Below, piece by piece: positions 1 through 7,798 of a stretch of 45,310 bases of DNA. The DNA lies in contig NZ_KE951414.1 in NCBI RefSeq assembly GCF_000466165.1, forward strand, positions 1 through 45,310. Direction: 5' to 3'. How positions within the stretch are numbered: position 1 is the stretch's first letter; the number at the start of each line of letters is the position of its first letter. The stretch is from Actinobaculum sp. oral taxon 183 str. F0552 (GTDB lineage Bacteria; Actinomycetota; Actinomycetes; Actinomycetales; Actinomycetaceae). A model generated the notes under the pieces. It was not told where the DNA came from. It saw only the letters and a list, made by a program, of their open reading frames with translations, and did no database searches. Both the position numbers and the translations under genes were made by a program.

Positions 1-1
1 C

Positions 2-139
2 CGCGCGGTGGGGCAGGCCGGCTACCCGGCGCAGGCCCAGCCCGGCCGCGGCGCCGGCGAAGGCGGCGCCGGCGAAGACGGGATGAGGGAAAAAGAGGTG
101 AGCCAGCCAGCGCGAAACGGAAGGGGGACGGACCGATGA
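2..139 (+). CDS. C-terminal end of an upstream gene, possibly a DUF4956 membrane protein (partial)
   Basis: The frame starting at base 2 is open from the window edge to a TGA at 137-139. That stop overlaps the ATG of the VTC gene by four bases (ATGA). The visible 45 residues are a hydrophilic Gly/Ala/Gln-rich tail with no domain. The same four-base coupling recurs at the next junction, so this is probably the end of a co-transcribed upstream gene. VTC-domain genes often sit next to a DUF4956 membrane protein, which is the best guess, but nothing in the tail itself identifies the family. The main rival is that the VTC frame, also open to the edge, simply starts further upstream. Confidence 0.5.
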   Translation, partial: RAVGQAGYPAQAQPGRGAGEGGAGEDGMREKEVSQPARNGRGTDR

Positions 140-1083
140 GCGCGATGATCGACCTCGGGTCTCGAATCGAGGAGGCAAGCCGCTCTCGGATCGACGTGGC
201 AGGCGATTCTCGAATCGGCCCCGCGAGCTACCCCGGAGTCGTGGACTTCGGTCCCCTCCTGGAACGGCTTCCGGCCATAGGCCTGGAGGATCTGGCCTCT
301 CAGGCGGCCCTCCTGAAACGGACCGACAGAAAATACCTTCTCGACCGCGCGCTGACGGCCGAGCTCGTCGAATACCTCTGCTCGATCCAAGCCGAGGTCC
401 TCTCGATCGGAGGGGCCAGGGAGTTCGGCTACCTGTCGGATTATTTCGACACCCCGGATTTCGCGCTGTACCGTGCGGCGGCCACCAAGCGGCGGCGGCG
501 GTTCAAAGTCCGATCCCGCGTCTACCTCGACGCGGGCCTGCGATTCGTCGAACTGAAAACGCGCAGCGGACGCGGGCAGAACGTCAAAGACCGCCTGCGC
601 CTGGACGACGTGCCGATGGACGTGTGCGAACGCCTCAAGAGGGGGCTGCCGGTCGAAGCCTTCGACCTGACGCCGGACGTCACCGGCTGCCCGCGGATCC
701 GCGAATGGCTCGCCGCACGGCTCACCGAACGCGGCGTCGTACAGACCCGCAGAGCCGGGGCGCGGGCCGTCGGCGAGCTGGCGTGGGTGATCCGCTCGGT
801 CTACACGCGAACCACCTTCCGGCTGCCGGGCGATTCGCGGCTGACGATGGACCGGGGGCTCACGCTCTCGACCCCTTCCGGCTGGTCCCCTCTCCGGGTG
901 CCGGAGGTCGTGGTGGAGACGAAGTCGAGCAAGCACCCGTGCGAGGCGGACAGGTGGCTGTGGCGTCGAGGAGTGCGCCCGGTGCGGCTGTCCAAGTACG
1001 CCGTCGGCATGGCGGCGATCAACCCCGGGCTCCCCGCCAATCGCTGGAGCAAAACGATAGCAACGCTAGGAGGCATAGCATGA
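136..1083 (+). CDS. VTC-domain (polyphosphate polymerase-type) protein
   Basis: 315 aa. The VTC domain fills residues about 55-300 and forms the tunnel fold of polyphosphate polymerases and triphosphate tunnel enzymes. Visible signatures are the basic N-terminal strand KRTDRKYLLD (61-70), SDYFDTPDF (101-109), the Arg/Lys run RRRRFKVRSRVY (119-130), FVELKTRSGRGQNVKDRL (137-154) and a late acidic strand containing ETKSSK. These basic and acidic residues normally line the nucleotide/polyphosphate tunnel. There are no membrane segments, so it should act at the cytosolic face. It is coupled by ATGA overlaps to the genes on both sides. In bacteria such genes travel with DUF4956, CotH or Cthe_2159-like proteins, but the reaction there is not settled. 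The first 50 residues are not part of the domain, so a later start is possible. Confidence 0.85.
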   Translation: MSAMIDLGSRIEEASRSRIDVAGDSRIGPASYPGVVDFGPLLERLPAIGLEDLASQAALLKRTDRKYLLDRALTAELVEYLCSIQAEVLSIGGAREFGYLSDYFDTPDFALYRAAATKRRRRFKVRSRVYLDAGLRFVELKTRSGRGQNVKDRLRLDDVPMDVCERLKRGLPVEAFDLTPDVTGCPRIREWLAARLTERGVVQTRRAGARAVGELAWVIRSVYTRTTFRLPGDSRLTMDRGLTLSTPSGWSPLRVPEVVVETKSSKHPCEADRWLWRRGVRPVRLSKYAVGMAAINPGLPANRWSKTIATLGGIA

Positions 1084-2627
1084 GAAGGACGAAGACGTGG
1101 GCGGCCGCCGCCCTGGCCGCGGGGCTGACGCTCGGCGCCTGCGGAAGCGGGAAGACCTCGCAGGGGAAGACGAGCAGCGGATCCCCCGCCGGCAGCTCGA
1201 CCACGCACGGCGAAACCCCCGCCAAGGACGGCCTGGCCCAGCTGGACTCCCTGCGCCGGATAGCGGGGAAGTCGATTCCCCGCGGAGACGTCTACGCGAA
1301 CACCGTGAAGGCGGACGGCGCCACAGCCGAGAGAATGATGGCGGAGAATCAGAGACCGCACGCCGATTCCAACGACGTGCAGTACGACGAGTCGTCGGCC
1401 ACGAAGATCCGGCTCAACGGCACCTCCGCCGCCGTCGAGGGGCCCGGCGCATCCTCGGGCGGCGGCTCCGCCGTGACCACCAGCGCCGGGAAGGTGACGA
1501 TCTCCAAGGCGGGAACCTACGTCCTGTCCGGCGACTTCACCGGCCAGGTGTTCGTCAAACTCCCCAAGACCGCCAAAGTCAAACTCGTCCTCAAGGGAGC
1601 CAACATCACCTCTCCGGACAACGCGGCGATCCGCATCGTGGAGGCCGACGAGGCCGTCATCGCCCTGGCCGAGGGAACCGCCAACACCCTGTCCGACGCC
1701 TCCAGCTACGCCTCCACGGTCAAGGGGAACGGGCCCATCGCCGCCCTCGCCTCGAAGGCCGACCTGACGATCGGAGGCGGCGGGACGCTGGACGTGAGAG
1801 GCAACAGCAACGACGGCATCTCCAGCTCCGACGGGCTCGTCGTCACCGGAGGGACCGTCAAGGTCACGGCTCGCGACGACGCGATCCGCGGCCAGGACTA
1901 CGTGGTGCTCGCCGCCGGGACCTTCGACCTCAAAGCCGGCAACGACGGCGTCAAGTCCGACAACAAGAAGAACGCCGGGCGCGGATACGTGCTCGTCACC
2001 GGCGGCACGGCGAACGTCGTCGCCAAATCCGATGCCTTGGAGGCGACCTCGGACCTCATCGTCACCGGCGGATCGGTGAACGCAGCCGGCTCGGAGGAGG
2101 GCTTCGAAGCCTCCAAGATGCTTCTGGCCGGCGGAAGCGCCACCGTGACCACCTCCGACGACGGGCTCAACGCCGTCAACACCGCGACCAAACCGTGGAT
2201 GGCCATCACCGGCGGCGACTGGACCCTCAACACGGAGGGCGACGGCTTCGACTCGGACGGCGACGGCGTCATCAGCGGCGGCAAGGTCACGGTCTACGGC
2301 CCGTCCGCCGCGGGCAACGGAGCCGTCGACGTCGAGAACGGCTTGACGCTGTCCGGCGGCACCCTCCTTGCCGTCGGCTCGGTCGGCATGGACGAGGCGC
2401 CCAAGACGACCGCCGGCCAGTCGGCCATCAAGGCCCAGGCCGACATCCCCGCCGGAGGCAGGCTCGCCGTCGCCGATTCGACCGGCGGGGAGATCGCCGC
2501 CTACACGAGCCCCAAGCCGGCCAAATCCGTTGTCTTTTCCTCTCCGAGGATCAAGAAGGGCGACGCCTACGCCGTCACGGTCAACGGCCAGAAGGCCGCC
2601 GCCGCGACCGGCGGCGACTACAAGTAG
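1080..2627 (+). CDS. Lipoprotein with Cthe_2159-like carbohydrate-binding beta-helix domain
   Basis: 515 aa from the ATG at 1080, which overlaps the VTC stop (ATGA). The N-terminus is a lipoprotein signal peptide ending in lipobox LGAC with Cys21, followed by a Gly/Ser-rich linker. From about residue 140 there are repeated short beta-strand turns of the type VTGGTVxVxAxDDAI, GNDGVKSDN, ATSDLIVTGGSVNAAGSEE and DGLNAVN. This is the pattern of the Cthe_2159 family (DUF4353), a right-handed beta-helix fold that binds acidic polysaccharide in its founding member. Asp-rich turns suggest bound calcium. The protein should sit outside the cell, lipid-anchored. Its link to the VTC gene is a known gene neighbourhood; the joint function is unknown. 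Confidence 0.82.
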   Translation: MRRTKTWAAAALAAGLTLGACGSGKTSQGKTSSGSPAGSSTTHGETPAKDGLAQLDSLRRIAGKSIPRGDVYANTVKADGATAERMMAENQRPHADSNDVQYDESSATKIRLNGTSAAVEGPGASSGGGSAVTTSAGKVTISKAGTYVLSGDFTGQVFVKLPKTAKVKLVLKGANITSPDNAAIRIVEADEAVIALAEGTANTLSDASSYASTVKGNGPIAALASKADLTIGGGGTLDVRGNSNDGISSSDGLVVTGGTVKVTARDDAIRGQDYVVLAAGTFDLKAGNDGVKSDNKKNAGRGYVLVTGGTANVVAKSDALEATSDLIVTGGSVNAAGSEEGFEASKMLLAGGSATVTTSDDGLNAVNTATKPWMAITGGDWTLNTEGDGFDSDGDGVISGGKVTVYGPSAAGNGAVDVENGLTLSGGTLLAVGSVGMDEAPKTTAGQSAIKAQADIPAGGRLAVADSTGGEIAAYTSPKPAKSVVFSSPRIKKGDAYAVTVNGQKAAAATGGDYK

Positions 2628-3250
2628 GAGCGCTTCCCCGGCGATCGGCTGCGCATGTCGCGGTAGGGCGAGACGAGTCTACGGGAGCGCCTCCCCGAGT
2701 GAGCTGCGTGCGGCACCGCGGTTTCCGGGATCGCGCGAGCGGCGCCTTCCCGAGCGCGGTCTGGCGGGCCGCGAATTCGCCGACCGAGGCGGCCTGGCGA
2801 CACGCTTGAGCGCGGCCTCGCGACACGCCGACGGCCGACACGCCCATCCCTTCGAAGTGGCGCGACGCGGTTCCGCCGCGGCGATTCACACGTGTGGACA
2901 GCGCGGATTCCATCGTCCACACATGTGAACTCGGTTTGTCCACAGGCGTGGATAAACTTGGGGATTCCCTCCGAAAGTAGGAGCGCCCGAAGCCGGTGGG
3001 CCGTCGAGCGCGGAGCGGGCCGGAAAGTGTCGGAGGCGTCTGCGATGCTGAGATCGGCCGCCTGGCCGGCGGTACGAACCGATCCCGTCTGGGCCGGTGC
3101 CGTCCGCGGCGCGCGGTCGGGGCCGGCTCCGGCGTGTGGACGCTCGAGGGGATATCTCTGCCGGCGCCGGGGCTCGGGCTTCACAGGTTGTCCACCCCGG
3201 TGGTCGGGCAGTCCACAGGAGAGGAATTGCACGGTGCCACTCGTCACGGA
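2628..3250. other. Long non-coding region upstream of the nrd operon
   Basis: About 620 bases between the beta-helix lipoprotein gene and the NrdR boxes hold no convincing gene. Open frames here lack recognisable protein sequence and a ribosome binding site. The right half is rich in TGTGGA/TCCACA motifs (listed separately). The left half shows only imperfect repeats, including GAGCGCYTCCCCG near 2630 and 2685, which may be part of transcription termination for the upstream cluster. Confidence 0.5.
2885..3217. promoter_or_regulatory. Cluster of DnaA-box-like motifs with a long inverted repeat
   Basis: An exact actinobacterial-type DnaA box TTGTCCACA is at 2936-2944. Near matches lie at 2893-2901 (TGTGGACAG), 2913-2921 (TCGTCCACA), 2947-2955 (CGTGGATAA), 3135-3143 (TGTGGACGC), 3188-3196 (TTGTCCACC) and 3209-3217 (CAGTCCACA). 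The first two belong to an inverted repeat with 15-base arms (2885-2899 and 2915-2929, one mismatch). Their position upstream of the nrdHIE control site suggests DnaA input into ribonucleotide reductase expression, as known for E. coli nrdAB. That role here is inference. Confidence 0.5.
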
Positions 3251-3251
3251 G

Positions 3252-3299
3252 ACACAAGCCCTTGTGGTCTACCGCCGTGGTGACCACAAGGTGTAGTGT
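3252..3299 (+). promoter_or_regulatory. Tandem NrdR boxes upstream of nrdHIE
   Basis: Two 16-base sites fit the NrdR consensus ACACwATATaTwGTGT. Box 1 is ACACAAGCCCTTGTGG (3252-3267, 11/16). Box 2 is CCACAAGGTGTAGTGT (3284-3299, 12/16). Their starts are exactly 32 bp apart, three helical turns, which is the known spacing for paired NrdR boxes. Box 2 contains TAGTGT, a possible actinobacterial -10 (TAnnnT), so binding would block the promoter. Nine-base inverted arms (3260-3268, 3283-3291) span the pair. No nrdR gene is in the window. Confidence 0.72.
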
Positions 3300-3379
3300 T
3301 TTCGCTCGAGTCGCCAAGTCGGCGGCTCGGTCGCGGAAGCCACCGATTACGGCCGCGGTTTCACGGAGGCCTTTGGAGG

Positions 3380-3456
3380 GGCTCTCCCGCGGGATGGGCG
3401 GAAATGAAGGCTCCGCCTCTCGCCGGGCGTCAAAGCCGGCGAGGCTCTCCCGCGGG
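3380..3456 (+). promoter_or_regulatory. Structured leader of nrdH with duplicated element
   Basis: The leader between the NrdR boxes and nrdH is about 180 nt. It carries GGCTCTCCCGCGGG twice, at 3380-3393 and 3443-3456, 63 bp apart. Between them is a hairpin with perfect 8-base arms (CTCGCCGG 3419-3426, CCGGCGAG 3436-3443). I could not match it to a cobalamin or other known riboswitch. It may modulate translation or early termination. Confidence 0.35.
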
Positions 3457-3482
3457 CCGGGGTGGAAGAAAGGGAATACGAA

Positions 3483-3734
3483 TTGAGCATCACTGTTTAC
3501 ACCAAGCCCTCATGCGTTCAGTGCAATGCGACGAAGCGGGCCTTGGACAAGGCAGGGCTCGCTTACAACGAAGTCGACCTGACTCAGGACGCTGAGGCTC
3601 TGGAGGCCGTCAAGTCTCTGGGCTACCAGTCCGCACCCGTGGTCTTCGCCGACGGCGACCACTGGGCGGGGTTCCGTCCGGACCGGATCAAGGCGGCGGC
3701 CGCCGCCGTCGCCGCCTCCGCCGTCACGGCGTGA
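3483..3734 (+). CDS. nrdH: NrdH glutaredoxin-like electron donor for class Ib ribonucleotide reductase
   Basis: 83 aa from the TTG at 3483. NrdH reduces the C-terminal cysteines of NrdE and is itself reduced by thioredoxin reductase. The redox motif CVQC is near residues 11-14 in the typical context YTKPSCVQC. The C-terminal part has the family signature [18 protein letters not shown]. The TTG start gives the usual NrdH length and has AAAGGG about 8 bases upstream. An ATG at 3462 would add seven residues that cover that ribosome binding site. It is the first gene of the nrdHIE operon, downstream of paired NrdR boxes, and is followed by an intercistronic hairpin. Confidence 0.92.
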   Translation: MSITVYTKPSCVQCNATKRALDKAGLAYNEVDLTQDAEALEAVKSLGYQSAPVVFADGDHWAGFRPDRIKAAAAAVAASAVTA

Positions 3735-3740
3735 ATCGGA

Positions 3741-3770
3741 GGGTGGGGGCGCCGCTCGGCGCCCCCACCC
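3741..3770 (+). terminator. Strong intercistronic hairpin between nrdH and nrdI
   Basis: Perfect 13-bp inverted repeat: GGGTGGGGGCGCC (3741-3753), loop GCTC, then GGCGCCCCCACCC (3758-3770). No T-run follows. Since nrdI starts 25 bases later with a strong AGGAGG site, this probably acts as a partial terminator or RNA-stabilising element that keeps nrdH mRNA above nrdIE. That effect is inference; the hairpin itself is directly visible. Confidence 0.75.
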
Positions 3771-3794
3771 GGCCCGGACGCATCAGGAGGTCCC

Positions 3795-4199
3795 GTGGGG
3801 CAGATCGTCTACTTTTCCTCGGCGACGAACAACACGAAGCGGTTCGTCGAGAAGCTCGGCATGCCCGCCCGGCGCATCCCCCTGCGTCCGACGGAGGAAC
3901 CTCTGCACGTCGAGGAGGAGTACGTCCTGATCGTCCCGACCTACGGCGGAGGCAACGTCAAGGGAGCCGTTCCCAAGCAGGTCGTCAAGTTCCTCAACGA
4001 CGAACGCAACCGTTCGCTCATCCGAGGCGTGATCTCGGGAGGGAACACCAATTTCGGCGCGGCGTACTGCCTGGCGGGCGAGATCGTCTCCGCCAAGTGC
4101 AAGGTGCCCCACATGTACAAGTTCGAACTGCTCGGCACGCCCCAGGACGTGGCCCGAGTGCGCGAAGGTCTGGAGAAGTTTTGGCAGCAACCACACTGA
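3795..4199 (+). CDS. nrdI: NrdI flavodoxin-like protein of class Ib ribonucleotide reductase
   Basis: 134 aa from a GTG preceded by AGGAGG (3785-3790). NrdI is a small flavodoxin that supplies the oxidant used to assemble the dimanganese-tyrosyl cofactor of NrdF. The FMN phosphate-binding loop is seen in [18 protein letters not shown] at the N-terminus. The NrdI-specific segments [16 protein letters not shown] and the conserved late motif [12 protein letters not shown] are present. It lies between nrdH and nrdE and overlaps nrdE by 19 bases, consistent with translational coupling. Length is normal for the family. Confidence 0.95.
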   Translation: MGQIVYFSSATNNTKRFVEKLGMPARRIPLRPTEEPLHVEEEYVLIVPTYGGGNVKGAVPKQVVKFLNDERNRSLIRGVISGGNTNFGAAYCLAGEIVSAKCKVPHMYKFELLGTPQDVARVREGLEKFWQQPH

Positions 4200-6334
4200 C
4201 GGACACCGGCGAGGAGAACTGCGGCGATCCGGGCCTCGACTACCACGCCCTGAACGCCAAGCTCAACCTCTACGACGCCGACGGCCTCATCCAGTTCGAC
4301 GCCGACCGCGCGGCCGCCCGCCAGTACTTCCTCCAGCACGTCAACAAGAACACGGTCTACTTCCACGACCTCGAGGAGAAGATGGACTACCTCCTCAAGG
4401 AGGGGTACTACGAGAGAGGCGTCCTGGACGCCTACGACTTCTCCTTCGTCAAGAGGCTGTACAAGGCCGCCTACGCGAAGAAGTTCCGCTTCCCGACCTT
4501 CCTCGGAGCCTTCAAGTACTACACCTCCTACACGCTCAAGACCTTCGACGGCACCCGCTACCTCGAGCGCTACGAGGACCGCGTGTGCATGGTCGCGCTG
4601 ACCCTCGCCCGCGGCGACGAGGCGTTGGCGATGTCGTTCATGGAGGAGATCATCGAGGGGCGCTTCCAGCCGGCCACCCCCACCTTCCTCAACGCGGGCA
4701 AGGCCGCCCGCGGCGAACTCGTCTCCTGCTTCCTCCTGCGCATCGAGGACAACATGGAGTCCATCGCCCGCGGCATCAACTCCGCGCTCCAGCTGTCCAA
4801 ACGCGGCGGGGGAGTGGCCCTGAACCTGTCGAACCTGCGCGAACTGGGCTCGCCGATCAAGAAGATCCAGAACCAGTCCTCGGGCGTCAACCCGGTGATG
4901 AAGCTCCTGGAGGACTCCTTCTCCTACGCCAACCAGCTCGGGGCCCGCCAGGGCGCCGGCGCCGTCTACCTCCACGCCCACCACCCGGACATCATGCGCT
5001 TCCTCGACACCAAGCGCGAGAACGCCGACGAGAAGATCCGCATCAAGACGCTTTCCCTGGGCGTGGTCATCCCGGACGTCACCTTCGAGCTGGCCAAGAG
5101 GAACGAGGACATGTACCTCTTCAGCCCCTACGACGTCGAACGCGTCTACGGGGTTCCCTTCACCGAGATCTCCGTGAGCGAGAAGTACCGCGAGATGGTC
5201 GACGACGAGCGCATCCGCAAGTCGAAGATCAACGCCCGGACCTTCTTCCAGACCGTCGCCGAGATCCAGTTCGAATCCGGATACCCCTACATCCTCTTCG
5301 AGGACACCGCCAACAGGGCCAATCCGATCGAAGGCAAGATCACGATGTCGAACCTGTGCTCGGAGATCCTCCAGGTCTCCGAGGCCTCCGAGCTGAACGA
5401 CGACCTCTCCTACGCCCACGTGGGCAAGGACATCTCCTGCAACCTCGGGTCGCTGAACATCGCCAAGGCCATGGACTCGCCCGACCTCGGCAAGACGGTC
5501 GAGACCGCCGTGCGCGCTCTGACCGCCGTCTCCGACATGACGGACATCCGCTCCGTCCCCTCCGTCGAGCGCGGCAACTCGGCGAGCCACGCCATCGGCC
5601 TGGGGCAGATGAACCTCCACGGCTACCTCGGGCGCGAGCGCGTCTTCTACGGGTCCCGGGAGGCCCTCGACTTCACGAACGTGTACTTCTACACCGTCGC
5701 CTACCACGCGGTGCGCGCCTCGATGCAGATCGCGCGGGAGCGCGGGGAGCGCTTCGAGGGCTTCGAGAACTCCGCCTACGCCTCCGGCTCGTACTTCGAC
5801 CAATACGTCGAGGGGACGTGGGAGCCCGAGACGGAGAAGGTGCGGGAGCTCTTCGCGGGGATCCGCATCCCCACCCGGCAGGACTGGGCCGCCCTCCGCG
5901 ACGACGTGCAACGGTACGGCATGTACAACAGGAACCTCCAGGCCGTTCCCCCGACGGGCTCGATCTCCTACATCAACAACTCGACGTCGTCGATCCACCC
6001 GATCGTGGCCAAGGTCGAGATCCGCAAGGAGGGCAAGATCGGCCGGGTCTACTACCCGGCGCCGTACATGACGAACGACAACCTGGAGTACTACCAGGAC
6101 GCCTATGAGATCGGGCCGGAGAAGATCATCGACACCTACGCCGTGGCGACCCGGCACGTCGACCAGGGCCTGTCCCTCACCCTGTTCTACCCGGACACCG
6201 TCACCACCCGCGACGTCAACCGCAGCTATGTCTACGCGTGGCGCAAGGGGATCAAGACGCTCTACTACATGCGCGTCCGCCAGCAGGCCCTGGAGGGGAC
6301 CGAGGTGGAAGGCTGCGTCTCCTGCATGCTGTGA
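4181..6334 (+). CDS. nrdE: Ribonucleoside-diphosphate reductase class Ib, catalytic subunit NrdE
   Basis: 717 aa from the TTG at 4181, a full-length NrdE; the start lies inside the end of nrdI and has GGAGAAG just upstream. It reduces ribonucleoside diphosphates to deoxyribonucleotides. The substrate-reducing cysteine Cys183 is in [10 protein letters not shown]. The active-site loop NLCSEI contains Asn391, thiyl Cys393 and Glu395. The C-terminal tail GCVSCML carries the Cys712/Cys715 pair reduced by Nrd[19 protein letters not shown] is the conserved barrel segment. There is no N-terminal ATP-cone, as expected for class Ib. No nrdF follows directly; the partner is at 16520. Confidence 0.97.
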   Translation: MAATTLTDTGEENCGDPGLDYHALNAKLNLYDADGLIQFDADRAAARQYFLQHVNKNTVYFHDLEEKMDYLLKEGYYERGVLDAYDFSFVKRLYKAAYAKKFRFPTFLGAFKYYTSYTLKTFDGTRYLERYEDRVCMVALTLARGDEALAMSFMEEIIEGRFQPATPTFLNAGKAARGELVSCFLLRIEDNMESIARGINSALQLSKRGGGVALNLSNLRELGSPIKKIQNQSSGVNPVMKLLEDSFSYANQLGARQGAGAVYLHAHHPDIMRFLDTKRENADEKIRIKTLSLGVVIPDVTFELAKRNEDMYLFSPYDVERVYGVPFTEISVSEKYREMVDDERIRKSKINARTFFQTVAEIQFESGYPYILFEDTANRANPIEGKITMSNLCSEILQVSEASELNDDLSYAHVGKDISCNLGSLNIAKAMDSPDLGKTVETAVRALTAVSDMTDIRSVPSVERGNSASHAIGLGQMNLHGYLGRERVFYGSREALDFTNVYFYTVAYHAVRASMQIARERGERFEGFENSAYASGSYFDQYVEGTWEPETEKVRELFAGIRIPTRQDWAALRDDVQRYGMYNRNLQAVPPTGSISYINNSTSSIHPIVAKVEIRKEGKIGRVYYPAPYMTNDNLEYYQDAYEIGPEKIIDTYAVATRHVDQGLSLTLFYPDTVTTRDVNRSYVYAWRKGIKTLYYMRVRQQALEGTEVEGCVSCML

Positions 6335-6675
6335 ATGCGCGGCGCTGGGCGGGAAGGGGCTCCGGGCGCGTGAGACGCGGGCGCAGCGCCTTGACGGGAA
6401 TCCCGGCCTTCGTCGTGACCGGGCCCTCGCTGCCGACGCGGGTGCGACGGCGCCCGCTCCACCCCCGCGCCACAGACGGAACGCCGCAGCCGGACCATGC
6501 TCCTCGCGCACTTCCAGCGCTGCGTCCTCGGCCTTCCACGGTGGAACGCGAATCTCGCTTATGACCGGCGGAGACCTCCTCCGGTGCGCTTCCCCTTTCA
6601 CGGCGGCGTCTCGGGAATGTCGCCTGCCTCATAGAACTCCTCAATCTCGCACTGGACCTCCGAACGGTGCGCGCA
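6335..6675. other. Intergenic region after nrdE
   Basis: About 340 bases without a supported gene. A weak long-loop inverted repeat, GGCGCTG (6341-6347) with CAGCGCC (6384-6390), may take part in ending nrdHIE transcription. Open frames on both strands here look like compositional shadows of GC-rich DNA. Confidence 0.4.
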
Positions 6676-6700
6676 TAGAATTAGAGCGTGAATTCTAATT
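6676..6700 (+). promoter_or_regulatory. Candidate operator/promoter of the oxidoreductase gene
   Basis: An AT-rich island in GC-rich DNA holds a perfect inverted repeat: AATTAGA (6679-6685), 8-base spacer, TCTAATT (6694-6700). TAGAAT at 6676-6681 fits a -10 hexamer and overlaps the left arm. The geometry resembles a MarR-, HxlR- or TetR-type repressor site, common for quinone-oxidoreductase genes. No such regulator gene is adjacent. Confidence 0.5.
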
Positions 6701-6746
6701 ACTGTCGATGCGCTTCGGACCCCTCGGAGCGCAGAAGGAGAGTTCC

Positions 6747-7673
6747 ATGAAAGCCGTCCGATTCGACGAATACGGAGACTCCTCGGTGCTCCACATCCGC
6801 GATGTGAACGTCATCCCGCCCACAAGCGGGCAGGTTCTGGTGAAAGTCCAGTACGCCGGGATCAACCCGGGGGAGATCGTCATTCGCGAGGGAGCCATGC
6901 GCGACTTCTTCCCCGCGCGCTTCCCCGGCGAGGGCCAAGGGAGCGATTTCGCGGGATCCATCGTGGAGCTCGGCACGGGCGTCGACCACCTCCGCGTGGG
7001 GGAAGCCGTCATCGGCATGAGCGACAAGCGCAGCGCCCACGCCGAGTACGTCACCATCGCCGCCAACCGCGTGGTCCCCATGCCCAAGGGCCTCGACCCT
7101 CGGGTGGCCGCCAGCCTCTACGTCGCGGCCACGACCGCCCAGGCGACCGTCGACACCGTGGCGCCCCAGCCGGGTGAGACCGTCGCGGTGTCCGCCGCGG
7201 CAGGCGGCGTGGGCATCCTCGCATCCCAGCTCGCCCGGCGCACCGGCGCCGACGTCATCGGAATCGCCGGGCCGTCCAGCGCCCAGGCTCTGCGCGACCT
7301 GGGAATCCAGCCCGTCGAATACGGCGAGGGACTGGTCGAACGGCTGCGGGAGGCCGCCCCGCGCATCGACGCGTTCATCGACTGCTTCGGCCACGGATAC
7401 GTGGAGACGGCGCTCGATCTGGGCGTGGCTCCCGAGCGCGTCGCCACCATCGTCGACTTCGGGACGGCCCAGCGCTTCGGAGTCCCCGTGGTGGTGGGGA
7501 CGTCGGCCGCCATGGACCCCACGGCCGTCGTCTCGCGGATAGCCAGGCTGATCGCCGCCGGAGAGCTCAGCCTCCCCATTCGCGCGGTCTATCCCTTCGA
7601 CGAGGTCCGCGCCGCCTACGACGATCTGGCGACCAGGCACGGCGTGGGGAAGATCGTCCTGAGCGTCGGCTGA
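6747..7673 (+). CDS. NADP-dependent oxidoreductase, quinone oxidoreductase-like (zinc-less MDR family)
   Basis: 308 aa from the ATG at 6747, with GAAGGAGA just upstream. It has the medium-chain dehydrogenase/reductase layout: a GroES-like N-terminal half (MKAVRFDEYG, YAGINPGEIVIREG, FPGEGQGSDFAG) and a Rossmann half with the nucleotide loop AAAGGVGILASQLARR near residue 151. Zinc-ligand cysteines are lacking, which places it with quinone oxidoreductases that reduce quinones or enones with NAD(P)H. The C-terminal motif YPFDEVRAAYDDLATRHGVGKIVL is typical. It stands alone after an operator-like palindrome and is followed by a hairpin, so it is probably monocistronic and induced by a quinone-like or oxidative signal. 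Confidence 0.88.
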   Translation: MKAVRFDEYGDSSVLHIRDVNVIPPTSGQVLVKVQYAGINPGEIVIREGAMRDFFPARFPGEGQGSDFAGSIVELGTGVDHLRVGEAVIGMSDKRSAHAEYVTIAANRVVPMPKGLDPRVAASLYVAATTAQATVDTVAPQPGETVAVSAAAGGVGILASQLARRTGADVIGIAGPSSAQALRDLGIQPVEYGEGLVERLREAAPRIDAFIDCFGHGYVETALDLGVAPERVATIVDFGTAQRFGVPVVVGTSAAMDPTAVVSRIARLIAAGELSLPIRAVYPFDEVRAAYDDLATRHGVGKIVLSVG

Positions 7674-7681
7674 CGCCCGGC

Positions 7682-7700
7682 GTCCGCCGACCAGGCGGAC
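7682..7700 (+). terminator. Hairpin after the oxidoreductase gene
   Basis: GTCCGCC (7682-7688) pairs perfectly with GGCGGAC (7694-7700) around a 5-base loop, starting 9 bases after the stop codon. No T-tract follows, as is common for actinobacterial terminators. Confidence 0.55.
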
Positions 7701-7733
7701 CCCGCCATGCCCACATTGGACGTTTCCTGGATT

Positions 7734-7792
7734 GTTCCGGGGAATGTCGGGCCCGGAACGTCCGCCTGCCCTCGCTTCATCATCGATAGGGT
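7734..7792 (+). promoter_or_regulatory. Inverted repeat and -10 hexamer before the opuC-type operon
   Basis: GTTCCGGG (7734-7741) and CCCGGAAC (7752-7759) form perfect 8-base arms with a 10-base spacer, a possible operator. TAGGGT at 7787-7792 fits the TAnnnT -10 pattern. Exactly six bases separate it from the GTG start at 7799, so the transcript is probably leaderless. Confidence 0.5.
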
Positions 7793-7798
7793 GAACAC

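Noticed and set aside
624-1079. N-terminal extension of the beta-helix lipoprotein
   Set aside because: The lipoprotein signal peptide begins at 1080, and the upstream part is a shadow of the VTC gene.
2885-3217. DnaA boxes as a chromosomal replication origin
   Set aside because: No dnaA, dnaN, recF, rnpA or rpmH gene is near, and there is no AT-rich unwinding element. A regulatory role at nrd is more likely.
3300-3482. Cobalamin riboswitch before nrdH
   Set aside because: No convincing B12 box or characteristic core could be found, and class Ib reductases are not usual targets.
3941-6601. Long reverse-strand open frame under nrdE
   Set aside because: Composition-driven shadow (Val/Asp/Glu/Leu-rich) of the nrdE coding strand; no family signature.
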